From Dendrobium chrysotoxum (taxonomy: Eukaryota > Streptophyta > Magnoliopsida > Asparagales > Orchidaceae): 64,000 bases of DNA. Under the pieces are notes generated by a model, which saw only the letters and a list, made by a program, of their open reading frames with translations, made no database searches and was not told the DNA's origin. Of the stretch, positions 12,905 to 25,929 are shown in pieces. A program made the translations under genes and the position numbers. Where the stretch lies: the NCBI GenBank assembly GCA_019925795.1, contig CM034313.1, forward strand, positions 28,077,710-28,141,709, in the 5' to 3' direction. Every line of letters begins with the position of its first letter. The first letter of the stretch is position 1.

Positions 12905-13498
12905 ATTTTAAGTTTATTTTAATAAAAATAAAGGGGCATATAATGGAAATTACTTTTAATATACTCATCAAACTAGCCTGAATTTAATTTTATTAGATAG
13001 AGCTCTTCAGCCTGAATCCATAGTGCCCTTATTTGAATCAAATGGTTTAGTTACTGATTTTTTGAGACTTTGGAAATTCTAGAAATTAATGTATATTTTA
13101 TATTTAATTTAAATTAAATATGAATTAGCAGCTCTGACTTAGCAATCACTTTACATGTGGTGGCTATGATTGGTGACAATCATTCACTAAGCCACATTAT
13201 TTAACTTCGTATATGTTTGATCTCACGCTAACTCAGATGGATGACTCGGATCAAATAGATTATTTCATAGTTTGGAAATGATTGGATGAGAGCTTTGATA
13301 TGACACAATCCCATCCACCAAATCAAATAGAAGAGATGAATGATTAATCATCTCCTTTCTCCCATCACTTGAAACCCTAGCTTTTCATTTGATTTAAACT
13401 CACTATAAAATATATATTATTACCTAAGATTTCTAGGAAAGTTCACACATCATCTAATCTTTCATTATATGGAGTTTAAAAGCTTTGTATGATGTATG

Positions 13499-13504
<6 letters not shown>
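12905..13504. other. Non-coding, possible gypsy LTR promoter region
   Basis: No coding frame with family resemblance. A TATA-like CTATAAAATATA at about 13402 on the plus strand follows a segment with ATGATTAATCATC and CCCTAG, a layout common in plant gypsy LTRs. The assignment is weak. Confidence 0.3.

Positions 13505-13548
<44 letters not shown>
13505..13548. repeat. (TA)n microsatellite
   Basis: About 22 uninterrupted TA units. Confidence 0.95.
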
Positions 13549-13551
<3 letters not shown>

Positions 13552-15805
13552 GAAACCCATAGAGGGGCCTATGCGTTAATATAGAAAAAATAGTATGGGG
13601 TTCTTAAAGGGACCACAAACTCAGTAATGCTCGAATGAGCTACAAAAGGATAACAAAATAAACCTAAGAGCCCAAGGTCCCTACTAAAGAAACTTAGAAA
13701 ATACCCTAGGTACATTGTACGGTGCACAACTATGAGCACCCAAAAAAGATAATAGGACTCTAGGTTTAGGAATAGGGTTAGTAATTTACCTCTATAGGAT
13801 GGATCTTAGATGGAATATTTGACCTTATTTTATTCATTAGCTCATAAGGAGAAAATTTTATGAAGAGGCCAAGGCTAGAGGATGTTTGGATGAGGATTTC
13901 ATATGTCACAACCCAACCCGACTGAGGCAGGTCTTATTATGTTGAGCCATGACAAGCAAATCCAATGTTCTAGTTTTAGAATATTTTAGATTCTCTTTCA
14001 ATATTTATTTTAAATAAACTATAAATTATAGAACTACTAAAACATCCAAATACTGAAAAAAAATTTTTCCATAAGATTTCTTTCATTTCATCAAAAAGTA
14101 TCTACACTACCGTACATAGCTATATATAGAAGCTACAAAATAGAATAATAAACTAGCCATGATTGTATAAAAATCAAAATATGGAGATACTAATAAAATC
14201 TGATAAGTCCTGAACTGCTAATCCACAAGAGCATTTCCTTTCTAAGAGCTTGAAAAACCAGAAGCAAAATCCTAGTGAGCTATAATAACTCAGTAGGCCA
14301 CATAATCTGATTTAAATTTCCAAATTCTTTATTAAAATTTTTGTTGAATATTTAAAAGCAGTTAAATACATTCTACTAAATCTCTTTATTAAGAAATATA
14401 CTAAGAGCATAGCAGTTATTCAATTATTTAAATAACATTTTTCAGTTGATAAATAAATTAAAATTTATATCATAGAGAATTTTATATCACATTCCCCGGA
14501 CTCAGATAGAATCTCAAAGGATTTTAGCCCTTTATGACTCCCTTTTATGCTTATATCACCAGAATATGCCTGTATGCACCAGAACATGACTTATAGCCAT
14601 AAGAACATGCCTTATAGGAACTAAAATGTTTACTGGACCAAGATAGAATCTCAAAGGATTAAGGCCCCTTATGACTCCTAGTAGATATTATTGATTCACA
14701 TATACATATTTTTAATCATATTATAATGGTTAAAAATGTAATTGAGCATGTGTCAGAATTTCATAGTTTTATCTAACGGTAATAAAAAATTCTATTAGGA
14801 AAAAATACACATTTTTATAAAACAACCAAATTATTAGAGATTGTGTAAAATAATATTTTAAGACTTTTATCATGCTATAATACTATTTTTTAACATTAAG
14901 ATAATTTTCTATTCAACAAAATCCCAAAATTTTTAAAATCCCATCATAAATTCTTCAAAAAATACTTAAAATAGTCATAATCTTAATCTCTATAATATAT
15001 AAAAAGTTACAAAATGAAAGTTTTACCAGAGCAAAGTTATCTGCTTTTTTTGCTAACCAAAATAGGAATTTGATCAAAATGTTAGATAAAAACTTATTAT
15101 TTTTGAAATTTGAGATAGGCGTAATGTGACCTATCTTGATCTGAACAACTTTTTGAAAAAAGGAAGACGACCAAAAATGACCTGGTAAGGTTTATTGGGG
15201 AACTAGGGTTTATAATAGGTCATTGTATGAGTTAGATTAATAATTCTAACTTGAGCTAGCTCAACTGGGGCAACTTGGTCAACCTATGTCTTGGGAAGTC
15301 AAGGTTGACGAATTTAGTGTTTGGAGCTCCTATGATGATTATTCATGTTAGGTCTAACGTAAGATGACCAGAGTAATGCAAAGTGCATTGCACTTGGCAA
15401 GTTAGATGAAGATTATAATTTTAAATTGATTAAAGTGGTTTAACATTAGTTCAGGGAGCTTGGGGTTCAGTTGCAAATTCTAAAGCATCTTGACTACTCA
15501 TCAGATCTAAGATAGGATGATGTATTCAGGGCTTTAGGGTTTGAATGACCTCAGCTAAAAATAGGATCAAGAAATGGACCCCCCAACATGTGTGATGAAT
15601 TTGAATAGTAAACCACAAATATTGTCATTGACCAAAATGATCAGCTCAATCCTATATAATTTAATTTGATAAATGTCTAAAATAATTCTAATAGATAGAT
15701 TTAAGCTGGAAAGAATGACTTGAATAGGAATTCCAACAAAAATAAGTAAATACAAATGAATACTTATTTAGAAGGGAAAAACATTAAATCTTTGCTTGAC
15801 CAAAT
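13549..15805. repeat. Unassigned gypsy-like non-coding DNA, possible LTR from 13916
   Basis: No open gene. A stretch beginning TGTCACAACCCAACCCGACT at 13916 resembles the start of plant chromovirus-type LTRs. The blocks around 14510-14680 repeat a phrase (GATAGAATCTCAAAGGATT at about 14506 and 14644). The right end runs directly into the Tat-like tandem array once the solo LTR at 15806-17814 is removed. It may be the 3' LTR of that Tat-like element or a separate gypsy LTR; I could not align it to another LTR here. Confidence 0.35.
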
Positions 15806-16029
15806 TGAAAGTTTAGGGGAGGTTGTAAGACCTCGTTGACCTATCCCTAGACGCATCAAGTGGGGGGTGAATTGGTTATTTTAAAAAAATACTCAAAAAA
15901 AAAACTTTTTTTTATTTTAACCAATATCACCATTTATGTAAAATTCTAGTCAAGTGACTAACATAAGAGGAAGGAAATTAAAAACTTGATTTTCTTTTTC
16001 AAAGTTTTGTAACATAAAAAAATTAAGAG

Positions 16030-16104
<75 letters not shown>

Positions 16105-17814
16105 TTTTATAACAAAAATTAAATCTAACCAAGCAAGATTAGTAATTCAACTGCAATTTGCAATGAAATTTAAATTCATGCAAGAAATTAAAAATGTAGA
16201 AAATTAAGGAGTAGAAAAAACTAGGAAGAATACACCAGAATTTTATAGTGATTCAGTCAACCTTAACCTTTGTCCACTCCCTAGAGTCCTGCTCTCTAGG
16301 TATTGCTCTAACACTATAGTAACTCTTCTTTAGGCCCCACAGCAAGGCAGAGAAGCCCTTACAAATCACTTCCACCAAACTCGATGTAGTAAAGAACTGC
16401 AAGCTATGTCACTCTCCTAGTGATGATAGCAAAACTTTGAAATCTTTCTCACCCTCCTGGTGATGGTAGAGAACCTACAATCCTTTTCACCCTCCTGGAG
16501 AAGGTAGAGAACCTTCAATCCTTTTTCACTGTCTTGGTGAAGGAAGAGAACCCACGACCCTTAACCTTGAAAATTATCTCCTAAGAATAACTACAAGAAC
16601 TCACCAAGGCCACTAGAGGAAGCAAGGTGCAAGCTTGCCTAGAGTAACCCTGTGAAAACTCTTCACACTCCCTCTCCCTGATGCATAACCTCACCTTCTC
16701 CCTCTCCAACCCTAAGAGCTCTCTCAAGAATTCTCCCTGAGAGTTCATTTAACAGGCAAAAGTTTTTTCTAGAAACCACTTTGAATTACTTAAGTATAAG
16801 GCTTCAAAAATCCTAAGTTTGCAATTATGCTGTTACTATTCATACAGTACAATGTAGGTCATATAGTATAATTAGTTCAAAATAGGGGTTCATCTAGTAT
16901 GATGGAATAATCATCATACGAACTGTTCAATTTCTATGTACTTATCATACAATACGATAAAATATTTGTATAGTACAGTTAGTTTAATTCCCTTTTGTTC
17001 ATACAGGATGATCAGCGGGATGATTGAAAATCATCTCTATTAATCATCCAGTATGATTTACATCATATTGTATGTTTAGTTCAAATGTAATGGTTTGTCC
17101 AACATGATTAACATCGTACGCTATGATTAGTTCAAAAAATTAAGGTTTCATCCAGTACGATATCCAAGATGATTGAATTTCATCTATATTAGTCATACAG
17201 TATGATTTGTATTATATAGTATGATTGATCATATTTATTAAACCTTAATTTGATTGACTAATTATGGTGATTAATTTAAGTAAGATTTCAAATATCATAC
17301 AGTACAATTAATTCAAAAATCAATTATCAAAATACTTAGTTAAATCGTCTGGCTACTAGGGTTTCCTAATGGAAACGATCATATAGTATGATCTACATCA
17401 TATAGTATGATTAGTTCATACACATTAAATAGAAAATGACCCATTAAAATTGATTTTTTGTATAGATGATTGTATAATATGATATGGATCATATGGTATG
17501 ATTAGCTCAAAAAAATTTAACACACTTTTTTCACTCCCCTCTGTGTGTGCACGGTCACCAATTTAGCATATACCCTTACATGTCTAGACTCAAGAAATAT
17601 AAAATAAAAGAAATTGAAAATACAGACTCCTTCAAAAAATATCCTATTCTATCCGAACTTGATCCTTGATCATTCATGAGTGATGTATGATGTACCTGAG
17701 ATGTTAGTACACATAGAAAAATAATATGAAATACATATGCTAGGAGAAATAAACATTTAGTCAATAATATTTATTATTATCAAAATCATAAGCTAATGAT
17801 CCTGGATTGTAACA
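15806..17814 (-). repeat. Solo LTR, copia family B, perfect target duplication CAAAT
   Basis: On the minus strand it runs TGTTACAATCC (17814) to CTTTCA (15806), 2009 bp. CAAAT lies at 15801-15805 and 17815-17819, a clean 5-bp duplication. It contains an expanded (TA)n at about 16032-16098, GTACAGTAC-type palindromes (about 16850-17500), and hairpin units on the minus strand at about 16390-16560 with stems such as TCACC/GGTGA and TCACT/AGTGA around AGGAG loops. There is no internal domain. It interrupts the tandem repeat of the Tat-like element. Confidence 0.92.
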
Positions 17815-17819
17815 CAAAT

Positions 17820-18510
17820 CAAAATAGCAAGGAAAATGATTTAAATACATACTTGATCCAATTGAAAAGTAAGTAAAATTTAAAAGATTTAGATGTCTGC
17901 TTGAATATATCAAAATAGCTAAAAAAAAGCTTTTAAAGGAAACTTACATTTGCTGGACCATATCAAAATAATGAAAGAGGAAATTTGGATACCCACCTGA
18001 CCAAATAAGAATAATGCGTAGGATTTAAAAGATTCGAATGTTACCCTGATCATATCAAAATAATGAGAACAAACTTTTAAAGAATCCTACATTTTCCTGA
18101 ACATATCAAAATAACAAAAGACGAAATTTAGATATTCACCTAACCAAATTAAAATAGTGAGTATGGTTTTAAAGATTTAGATGCCCACCTAACCATATGG
18201 AATCAACAAGATAAAAACTAAATGGGGTCTACATTTGCCTAACCATATCAAAATAATGAAAGAGGAAATATAGATACTCACTTGACCAAATTGAAATAAT
18301 GAGTAAGATTTCAAATATTTAGATGATTAAAGCATTGGAATATGAGAGATCATATTACTTAATTGACCAAAATCCAAAAGAAAGGATACCACTAGGGAGT
18401 TTATACCAATATTTAAGGAAAAAATCTAATTAAATGTTAGGGATTTTAAAATTTACAAGATTTAGCATAAACTTCTAGACCCAGTCTTGTCATCTGGACC
18501 AAGTTTGATA
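17820..18510 (-). repeat. Tandem array (~140-bp units) in 3' region of Tat-like element
   Basis: Units recur at about 17955, 18101 and 18240 (spacing about 140-146 bp). Each contains CATATCAAAATAA followed by GAAATT/GAAATA, with a half-unit echo using CCAAATT. The array lies just downstream of the integrase pseudogene in the element's own orientation. Ogre/Tat elements are known to carry fast-evolving tandem repeats there. Confidence 0.75.
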
Positions 18511-18589
18511 TAAAACTTCAAACAATTTTAATCTCAAAATTTCCTTTATTTTTTTGGAAAATTTATTTTAATACATCATTCATCATAAT

Positions 18590-20420
18590 ATTTCTTAAGA
18601 TATCAATTTATAGGAAACTTGATGCGATCACCTATACAATCTACCAACTAATAGGAATCTCCATGATAGATCTTCTCCATCATGAACTAATTTTCCCAAG
18701 TCTATTCAAATTTACCTCTCAATTTTTGGTGGGCAAAAATGTTTCATCATAGAACTATGAACAACTCTTCTACTTGGAAGTTCTTGGACAAACCAATTTG
18801 ATGTGCGCTTGAATTAATTTAGTTTAACATAACTTGAGGCTATGCTGTTCTTGCATTTACTTTTCTTCTAAACCTTTTAGATCTTCTAATAAGAGTTTAG
18901 CATTTTCTTTGAATGTTATGCCATAATTAAATGCAATCCTAAGCAAAGGCAACTGAATATCTAATGGAATAATAAGCTTTGCTCCAAAGACCAAAGTGCA
19001 TGATGTAGACTAAGTCAAAGTTCTATAAGTAGTTTTATACACCCATAAAGTTTTAACAAGCTTTTCATGCCATTGTCACTTATTACCATTCAGGGTTTTC
19101 TTTAGAATTTGTACCAAGGTCTTAGTTAAGGCCTCAACCAATCCCTTTAAGCAAGGGTAATAGATTGTTAAGTATTTCCAATAGATGTTGTGTCGTCTTG
19201 CCAAGTTATTCATTTTAGTGCTTTTGAGTGATGGATAATTATCAGGTATGATTTGATAAGGAACCCCAAATTGATATATGATATGGTCCTTAAAGAAATT
19301 TAGAACCTAATGTGCTTTAACCTATCTTAGTAGAACTACTTTTGCCCATGTTGAGAAGTAACATGTTACGAATATTACAAATCTATGACATCTAAAATAG
19401 ATCAATATATGTGCAACATTCATTAGATGAAGGACATTTGGTGGTTGTTGAAGAACCACACTGTGCACCTTACACTTATTACAATGATGTGCAACATTCA
19501 TGCAGTCATTTATTATTGACAACCAATAATATTCAATTCATTTACTTTTCATCTTTCTATTAGGTCCAGATTGTTGCACGCCACATAATCCAGCATGCAT
19601 TTCATCTACAATTTCTTAAGCTTCTAATGTATTAGAACACCATAACCACATCTAATCGAATGATCTTATGTATAGGATATCATTGATTAAAGTATAGGAT
19701 AATGATCTTCTTTGATATGTATAGTGGTTGATCAATCATGAGAGAGCTTATTTTCTCACAAGTGGTCAATGAATGGATTTCTCCAACCTACCACATCATC
19801 ATCTACAGTAAGAATAATTTTTACCTTGGGTGGGAATTTTTTATTTATATATTTGATGTCCATGGGTGAGAACGCTTTCCGACCTTGTACTTCTACATGA
19901 ATTTAATCCTCTGTAGGACAAGCCAGTTCCTTAGTAAGCTTTGCTAGGGCATCGATCATGGAATTATTTCCATATCATATCTTATAAAATGTTATATTTG
20001 GAATTTTCTCGAGGAGATGCATTATATATAAATGATATGGGATGATATTTCTTTTTGTACTTTATAGATCCCTAAAACCTATTTAACAACAAGCTATGAG
20101 TCTCAACAAATTTTGACTTCTTGAATTTTATCTATGATTATTAAGTCCAATATAGTTACCAGGCCCTCGTACTCAGTTTTTTTATTTGTGTAGGGTTCTA
20201 ATAGGTAAAAGAAGTCATACATTAGACCTATATATGAAGTGATGAATATTATGCTGAATTTTAATTTCTCTGAGGAAATATTAGATGATGCTTTTTTGAT
20301 AAGAAGTGGCGCCATCAAAATAAAAATTCAAATTGAATTTCTCATTTAATTTTTAGTTCATGCTTTTTTCATATGATAGTTCATTATTTATTGGGTAATC
20401 ATCTGGAATTGGAGGCGCTG
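18590..20420 (-). pseudogene. Ty3/gypsy Tat-like pol 3' end (RNase H, integrase)
   Basis: Right to left: an RNase H remnant (about 20060-20330, TEYEGLV then DSQLVVK); an integrase zinc finger at about 19430-19530 (H-x-CNKCK pattern in DCMNVAHHCNKCKVH); and an integrase core at about 18950-19350 with a degenerate FGVPYQIIPDN catalytic block. A C-terminal tail follows to about 18590. RNase H before integrase is the Ty3/gypsy order. The same block exists at 32270-34150 in better condition, and 18600-18800 aligns well with 32280-32480. Many stops; not functional. The RT-proximal part is missing. Confidence 0.75.
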
Positions 20421-20449
20421 CTAGGAAATTTGTAAGAGCCTATTCTTTT

Positions 20450-22400
20450 ATAGCACATAGGTGATGGGGGCTTTTACTTTTTTATATAAATAAGCTTGTT
20501 TGCTACTATGAATTGACATGCTATATGCTCCCAACTATAGGAATACACATGTTGATCAAGTAATAAAGTGTATGAGAAGAGTGTCAATCCTATGAGGAAA
20601 TAAGTGTGCTAGAATTAATATTAGTACTATCTACTCATAATTTATCCTACTTAATAAAATGAAAGGTAAGGTGCTATCATGACTAAGAAATATAGTAAAT
20701 ATTAAAGATTACTAGACTTAAAGATATTATGAACTAATGATAGTGAATTAACCTATATTTTCCTTAACAGACTTGCCTACAATATTTGTGAATTAGAGCA
20801 TATACGCTTTTATATCTCTATTGAGTTTATAAGGGTGTAAAGAAAGGTTTATGGCCTTTTACAATGATTCTATCTCCATAGATCCTTGAATCCTAATCAT
20901 CCTATGTCTACGCATGAAAGTATTGTATTTCAGTCCTCCTAATTTTTCTAACTTTTCTCCAATGAGGTATTATATTACACTAGATTTTAAATTCATTCGT
21001 GGTCATTGTATAAATTAAATTAAGCATGAGATTAATTGAGAACAACCATTCAAATTTACATATAAAAGTCTACATTGGGAGAAATAAAGACCATTCACAT
21101 CATCAGCTCAAACAAAGATGTTAGCTGGCCATAGAATTAATTCAAAGCAATACACATTTCATTACTTGCTTAGAAAAGATACAAAAAAAGAAGATACATA
21201 AAATATCACCTGGACTTGTGAATCCCAAATAGATCCTTTAGTTGAACCCTTTCCGAAGTGATTCACTGCTTACACCTTTGCTCTCCACAATCTCTTCCAC
21301 TTGTAAGGTGTGTTTTTCTCCCTAAAAGGATGACCAGCCACTCTACTAAACATAACATCACAATCCTTGGTTTCTCTGGCCGCTTCGTAAAAGAAAATAC
21401 AAAAAAGCTATTTATATTTTTAACATAAACTAAATCAGGTGCTGTGATCCTAGATAGAGTGGAATAGTGGTGTTAAGATAATGAACTAGCACCTTGATGC
21501 TGCTTAGTTTGCTCCACTATAGTTGGGCATACCAAACATGATGGTTGCAGACTCAATGCAATGTTTTTTTTATTAACTACTCTGCCATGGTGCTATTGAA
21601 GAACAACTACTATAGTGCTTGAATATGTTTTTTGGTGATGTTGCGCTCTAGCTATTGGTGCTTCAGTGATGAATTACTTGTAATTTGATAGGGAGAAGAA
21701 CACGCTAGTGTTATGTTTATGTTGTTGAGGTGCCAGTAATGCTGAGGCGCTTCCTATATTTTTGTTGGATCATTGAATTAATTATATTTTTTTTGAGACT
21801 TGAGCACTGTGATGTCCATCTTCACTGTCGTGGCGTTCAAGGTGCTACAACATTGATGTTTGGGGTGCTACGACACCGGTTCTAACTTTAAAATTTTAAG
21901 ACATTTTTAAAGACATTCATGCACAACATCAACCAAAAAACATATTTTTACTCCAATTCAAGGCAATTAATTTAAATATAATTTTCATATAACAAATTCT
22001 CCTTAGGTAAACTATTGCTTATCGTCAAGTAATTTGTTTGCACCTTTGATTAATTCATTATTTCAAGTAATAAGTTTGTAAATTAAAATTACCACACATA
22101 AAAATTATTATAATACCCATAAACCATATAATAAACCATAATACTTCATACTAACAACATAACTAGGATTTTACACCAACAGGATTGGGTTACTTTCTAA
22201 GAAATGCTACATTTATAGTCTTTAGCTAGAATTTCTTAGATCTATCATTTTGGCTATGTCATATCATTATTATTCCTCATATGATCCAAACAATGATCTT
22301 TCTCATTTTTCTTATGATTAATTTTAATAGTAGTGTAATGTGCCATAGGGCCTACTGCCAAAAGAAATTTTTAATTGCCTTAATTGATTCTCAAAATTTT
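20450..22400. repeat. Athila-like non-coding remnant, no gene seen
   Basis: No open frame with recognisable homology. Phrases such as GTTGATCAAGTAATAAAGTG with a following GATCCTATGAGG-like segment (about 20550-20610), and the repeated 'gtgctac/gcgctt' wording at about 21620-21880, resemble non-coding regions of Athila-type gypsy elements. This fits the Athila-like gag just to the right. Inference only. Confidence 0.35.
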
Positions 22401-23580
22401 GAATGGTAAGAGATTGACTATATTATTGGTTTTCCATATGTAGTACTTAATCCTTTGACGGTATCTTCATATCAATTAATTGATTATTCAAATTAATGCC
22501 TAGGGGATAATAAGGTCTAGGGTTCATTATAGGCTACTGAGGATTATTCTAAGGTCTTGTAGAGTTGGATTGGTTTGCATTCCATAAATTTCCACCATTA
22601 TTATTACTCCAATTAAAATTAGGGTGGTTCCACCAACGTGTATTGTATATATTAAAATACGGATTATTTGATCTTCCAATGACATTCACATTCTCCACCT
22701 CTTGAGCACTAATCTCACTACCTAAATTCAAGTCATTCTCATCCATATGCATAGGTGATCCTGAGACTATACTAACTCTAATATTGCCTAACTTCTTAGA
22801 CATGGCTGCTACCTAAGTAGTCAAAATAGATAAAGCATTTGACTCATAGACATTGACAATTCCCTTAGGATTCACCCTATCAAAAGACCATTGGAAGTTA
22901 TTTATTGCCATTTCATCCATCTAGGCATAAGCCTTATCAAAAGATTTTACATCAAAGATCCTCCACCTATTGCATCAATTATAGACCAAAGGGATCCTAC
23001 AAGCCCATTATAAAATGTTTGAATCACCGAAAAAGCCAGGCAAAGCTTGACGGGGGCACTTTCTAAGAAATTCCTTAAATCTTTCCCATCTTTCACATAT
23101 TGACTATTCATCATATTATAAAAAAGAAGTAATATCATTTATAACCTTAACAATTTTAGAAGGTGGAAAGTATTTTGCTAGGAACTTTTGTACCAACGCA
23201 TTCCAAGTGGATATGGAGCTTGGGGGAAAGGAATTCAACCATATTTTGGATTCATACCTTAGAGAAAATGCGATTGAATGAAGTCTAATAGTGTTATCAG
23301 TTACTCTATTATACTTGAATGTTACTTAAACTTTTAAGAAACTAGCTAAATGTAAGTTGCGATCCTCAACAAGAGTTCACCTAAATTAAGAGTTCAAAGC
23401 CATTTGGATAATGACCTATTTCAACTCAAAATTATGATCTTGGATAGTAGATTCGTTGATACTTTGATGAAGTCCATCTACTAAGGGATTGGCATACTCC
23501 CTAAGAGGTCTAGGTTGGTTTTGATCTAGATTTCGTTCAGGCTTTCCTACTTTACTGATTTTTGGTAAGGGTCATTTTTA
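22401..23580 (-). pseudogene. Ty3/gypsy Athila-like gag pseudogene
   Basis: The segment at 22549-22803 reads NPYFNIYNTRWWNHPNFNWSNN, a phrase typical of Athila gag (NPYSNTYNPGWRNHPNFSW-like). Upstream on the minus strand, 22947-23138 contains FYNGLVGSLWSIIDAIGGG, matching the conserved FYNGL...IDAAAGG segment of the same family. The stretch between (MAINNFQWSFDRVNPKGI, then NALSILTTQVAAMSKKL) is also family-like. Frame breaks occur at about 22920 and 22800. No pol follows on the left, so only the gag survives. Confidence 0.75.
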
Positions 23581-23715
23581 ATTCTAGGTCAAATAATAAA
23601 TGTCCCATGCTAGATTTACTATGCGTACACAAAAATATTGTATGAAATGTTATAAAACAATTTAAAAATTAATAAATATGAAATAAATAAAAGTTCATAG
23701 CTTCATAATTGATAA
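23581..23715. other. Short AT-rich flank
   Basis: Non-coding DNA between the gag remnant and the copia LTR. Nothing recognised. Confidence 0.5.
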
Positions 23716-25577
23716 TAAAAAGTTTGATGTTGGATGTTAATCCTCGATGAACTATCCCTAGGCACACAAAGAGGGGGGTGAATTGGTAGTTTTTAAAAAA
23801 AACATACTTTAAACACAAAACTATATTTTATTTTCTTTGTATTTTTGATAACTTAAAAACTAACAAAATTAATACCCAATTCAAATGTGAAATTATGAAA
23901 CAAAATTTTTAATTATGATGATTATGAATAGTTCAAATCAATATATCATCAAACAGATCACTTTCTACCATGCAATTTGTAGAAAATCAAAGTGTAAAAA
24001 AGTAAATTACAAAGAAATAAAATTCAGAAAGAACACACCAGAATTTTATATTGGTTCAATTAAATAATGACTTATGTCTACTCCCTGGAGTCCTCCTCTT
24101 CGAGTATTGCACAAAAATATTGGTGTCTCTCCTTTAGTCCTCACAGCTAGGCAGAGAAGCCCTTACAATCTTTTCACTAAGCTAATGCAGCAGAGAACCT
24201 TGACTTTTTTTTTATCCTCCTTGTGAAGGCAGAGAACCTCGCATTTTGTTTTCACCCTCCTGGTAAAGGTAGAGAACCTCAATCTCTTTTTCACCCTCCT
24301 AGTAAAGACAAAGAACCTCACACCCTTTTTTCACCCACCTGGTGAAGGTAGAAGAACCTTGATGATCTTCAAGCTGACATCTTCTTCCCACAACCACCCA
24401 TGAAACTAAGTAAGACACTCAGAGGCAATGAGGCAAAAGCTTGCTCGGAGCAACCGTGTGAAAATTTCACATCTAATTTTAAGCATGAATGTCTATAACA
24501 CCTAGTCTAGTCCTCAATATGTTGAATGTTGCAAATCTAGCTCCGAGTCTTGTGATTTTGATGATAATAAGCATTATTAGATTCTCTACTGCGATATCTC
24601 ATATTAGTATTATTATACTTATTTATTTCTTGTATGCTAATGTTTTAGGTCCATCGTACACTATGTAAAGTGATCAACTCAAGACTGGGTAGAATAGGAT
24701 TAAGTGTTCTAAAGTGTCTGTATTTTTACTTTTATTTATTTCTATATTTCTTGAGTTAAATCATGTATTTGGTGGATGCTAAACTTGGTGACCGTACACA
24801 GACACACTCAGGGGAGTTAGATAGTGAGAAAATTTAAAGTATAATTTTTTTCTCATACACACTCAGGCAAATAAATATCATCCCATACAAAGATCGGGTC
24901 GTACAGTATAATTGCTCCAATTATGCAATATGATCTGATTAGAGAATTAACCATACAGTATAATTGGTCCAAATTTGATCCCTTAATTATAGAATTAATT
25001 TGGTCAAGATTTTATTATATCATATGGTTCGACGACTATCTTACATATAAATTAGGTATAATTTTTGAATTTTAAAATATTACCTAAATTATTATTGGTA
25101 ACTGAGATCTTGATTTCAACAAATCATCTTGTATGATCTTGACCGTACAATATGATAAGTTCAAATAGCTTTGATTGTGCAAATTAGCCATTATAATAAT
25201 TTTTTTAATAGTTGATCATACAGTACGATATTGATTATATAGTATGCTTAGTTCAAAAAATTTCACATATAGTTTTCTCACAATCTCACTCCCTTGAGTG
25301 TGTGTGTACATGGTCACCAAGCTTAGCATCCACTAAATACATGACTGACTCGAGAATTATAGAAATAAATAAAAGTACAAATATAGACTCTCAAAGACAC
25401 TTAACACTATTCTACCCAGTCTTGAGTTGATCACTTTGCATGGTGTATAGTGGTTATGAAATGTTAGTGCACTAGAAAAAATATGCAATGATAAAAATAA
25501 TATAAGATAGCATAGTAAGGAGTCCAATAATATTTGTTATCATCAAAATCATAAGACTCAGTTCCAAATTTGCAATA
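23716..25577 (-). repeat. 3' LTR of family B copia fragment, rearranged
   Basis: On the minus strand it starts TATTGCAAATTTGG at 25577, directly after a polypurine tract, and ends at about 23716 with the usual C-tract. The leader part holds at least four hairpin units (24190-24360; stems TTCACC/GGTGAA, loops of 5). The palindrome array is at about 24880-25250. Between 24473 and about 24850 the minus-strand LTR is replaced by plus-strand LTR sequence, so the U3 start occurs twice in inverted orientation (24530-24850 and 25260-25577). Confidence 0.82.
24473..24850 (+). repeat. Inverted insert: pre-LTR flank plus LTR U3 start
   Basis: A ~50-bp flank (from about 24481, TAAGCATGAATGTCTATAAC) and then a family B U3 start (TGTTGCAAATCTAG at about 24530) interrupt the minus-strand LTR. 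The same flank-plus-U3 combination occurs at 27655-28020. Because the flank is shared too, this looks copied from that locus rather than inserted by integrase. Confidence 0.6.
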
Positions 25578-25592
25578 ATCTTCCCCTTTTTT
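25578..25592 (-). other. Polypurine tract of family B copia fragment
   Basis: On the minus strand AAAAAAGGGGAAGAT abuts the LTR start. A second, internal purine tract (AAAAGGGGAG) lies on the minus strand at about 25803-25814. Multiple purine tracts of this form are a described Sirevirus trait. Confidence 0.75.
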
Positions 25593-25929
25593 ATGATGGA
25601 AAACATTGTTGGTTGTGATTTTAAATTAATTTTTGCTATATCTTAAGCTTTGGTTACTTGTTGAGTTTTTTGAAAATAGGGATTTTTTTTAAAAATAATG
25701 AATTAGAAGAATTTGAAGAACACATAATCATGAACAGGAAATAAACAAAATAGTAGACTAACCATAATAAAGTAGAAATTGCAACTAACCAACAACAATC
25801 TACTCCCCTTTTGACATCACCAAAAAGGAGAAATGACTAAGCATAACACCAAAAATAAAATAAACATGACAATGAAAAGAAAAAATAACAAAGATAAAAT
25901 CTAAAATAAGATAAGCTAATTTAAATAAG

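Noticed and set aside
13402..13413. Host gene promoter (TATA-like CTATAAAATATA)
   Set aside because: No downstream open frame or splice-like gene structure; repeat surroundings suggest an old LTR promoter at most.
15950..16132. Open frame with a Tyr-Ile repeat
   Set aside because: It is a (TA)n expansion inside the solo LTR at 15806-17814.
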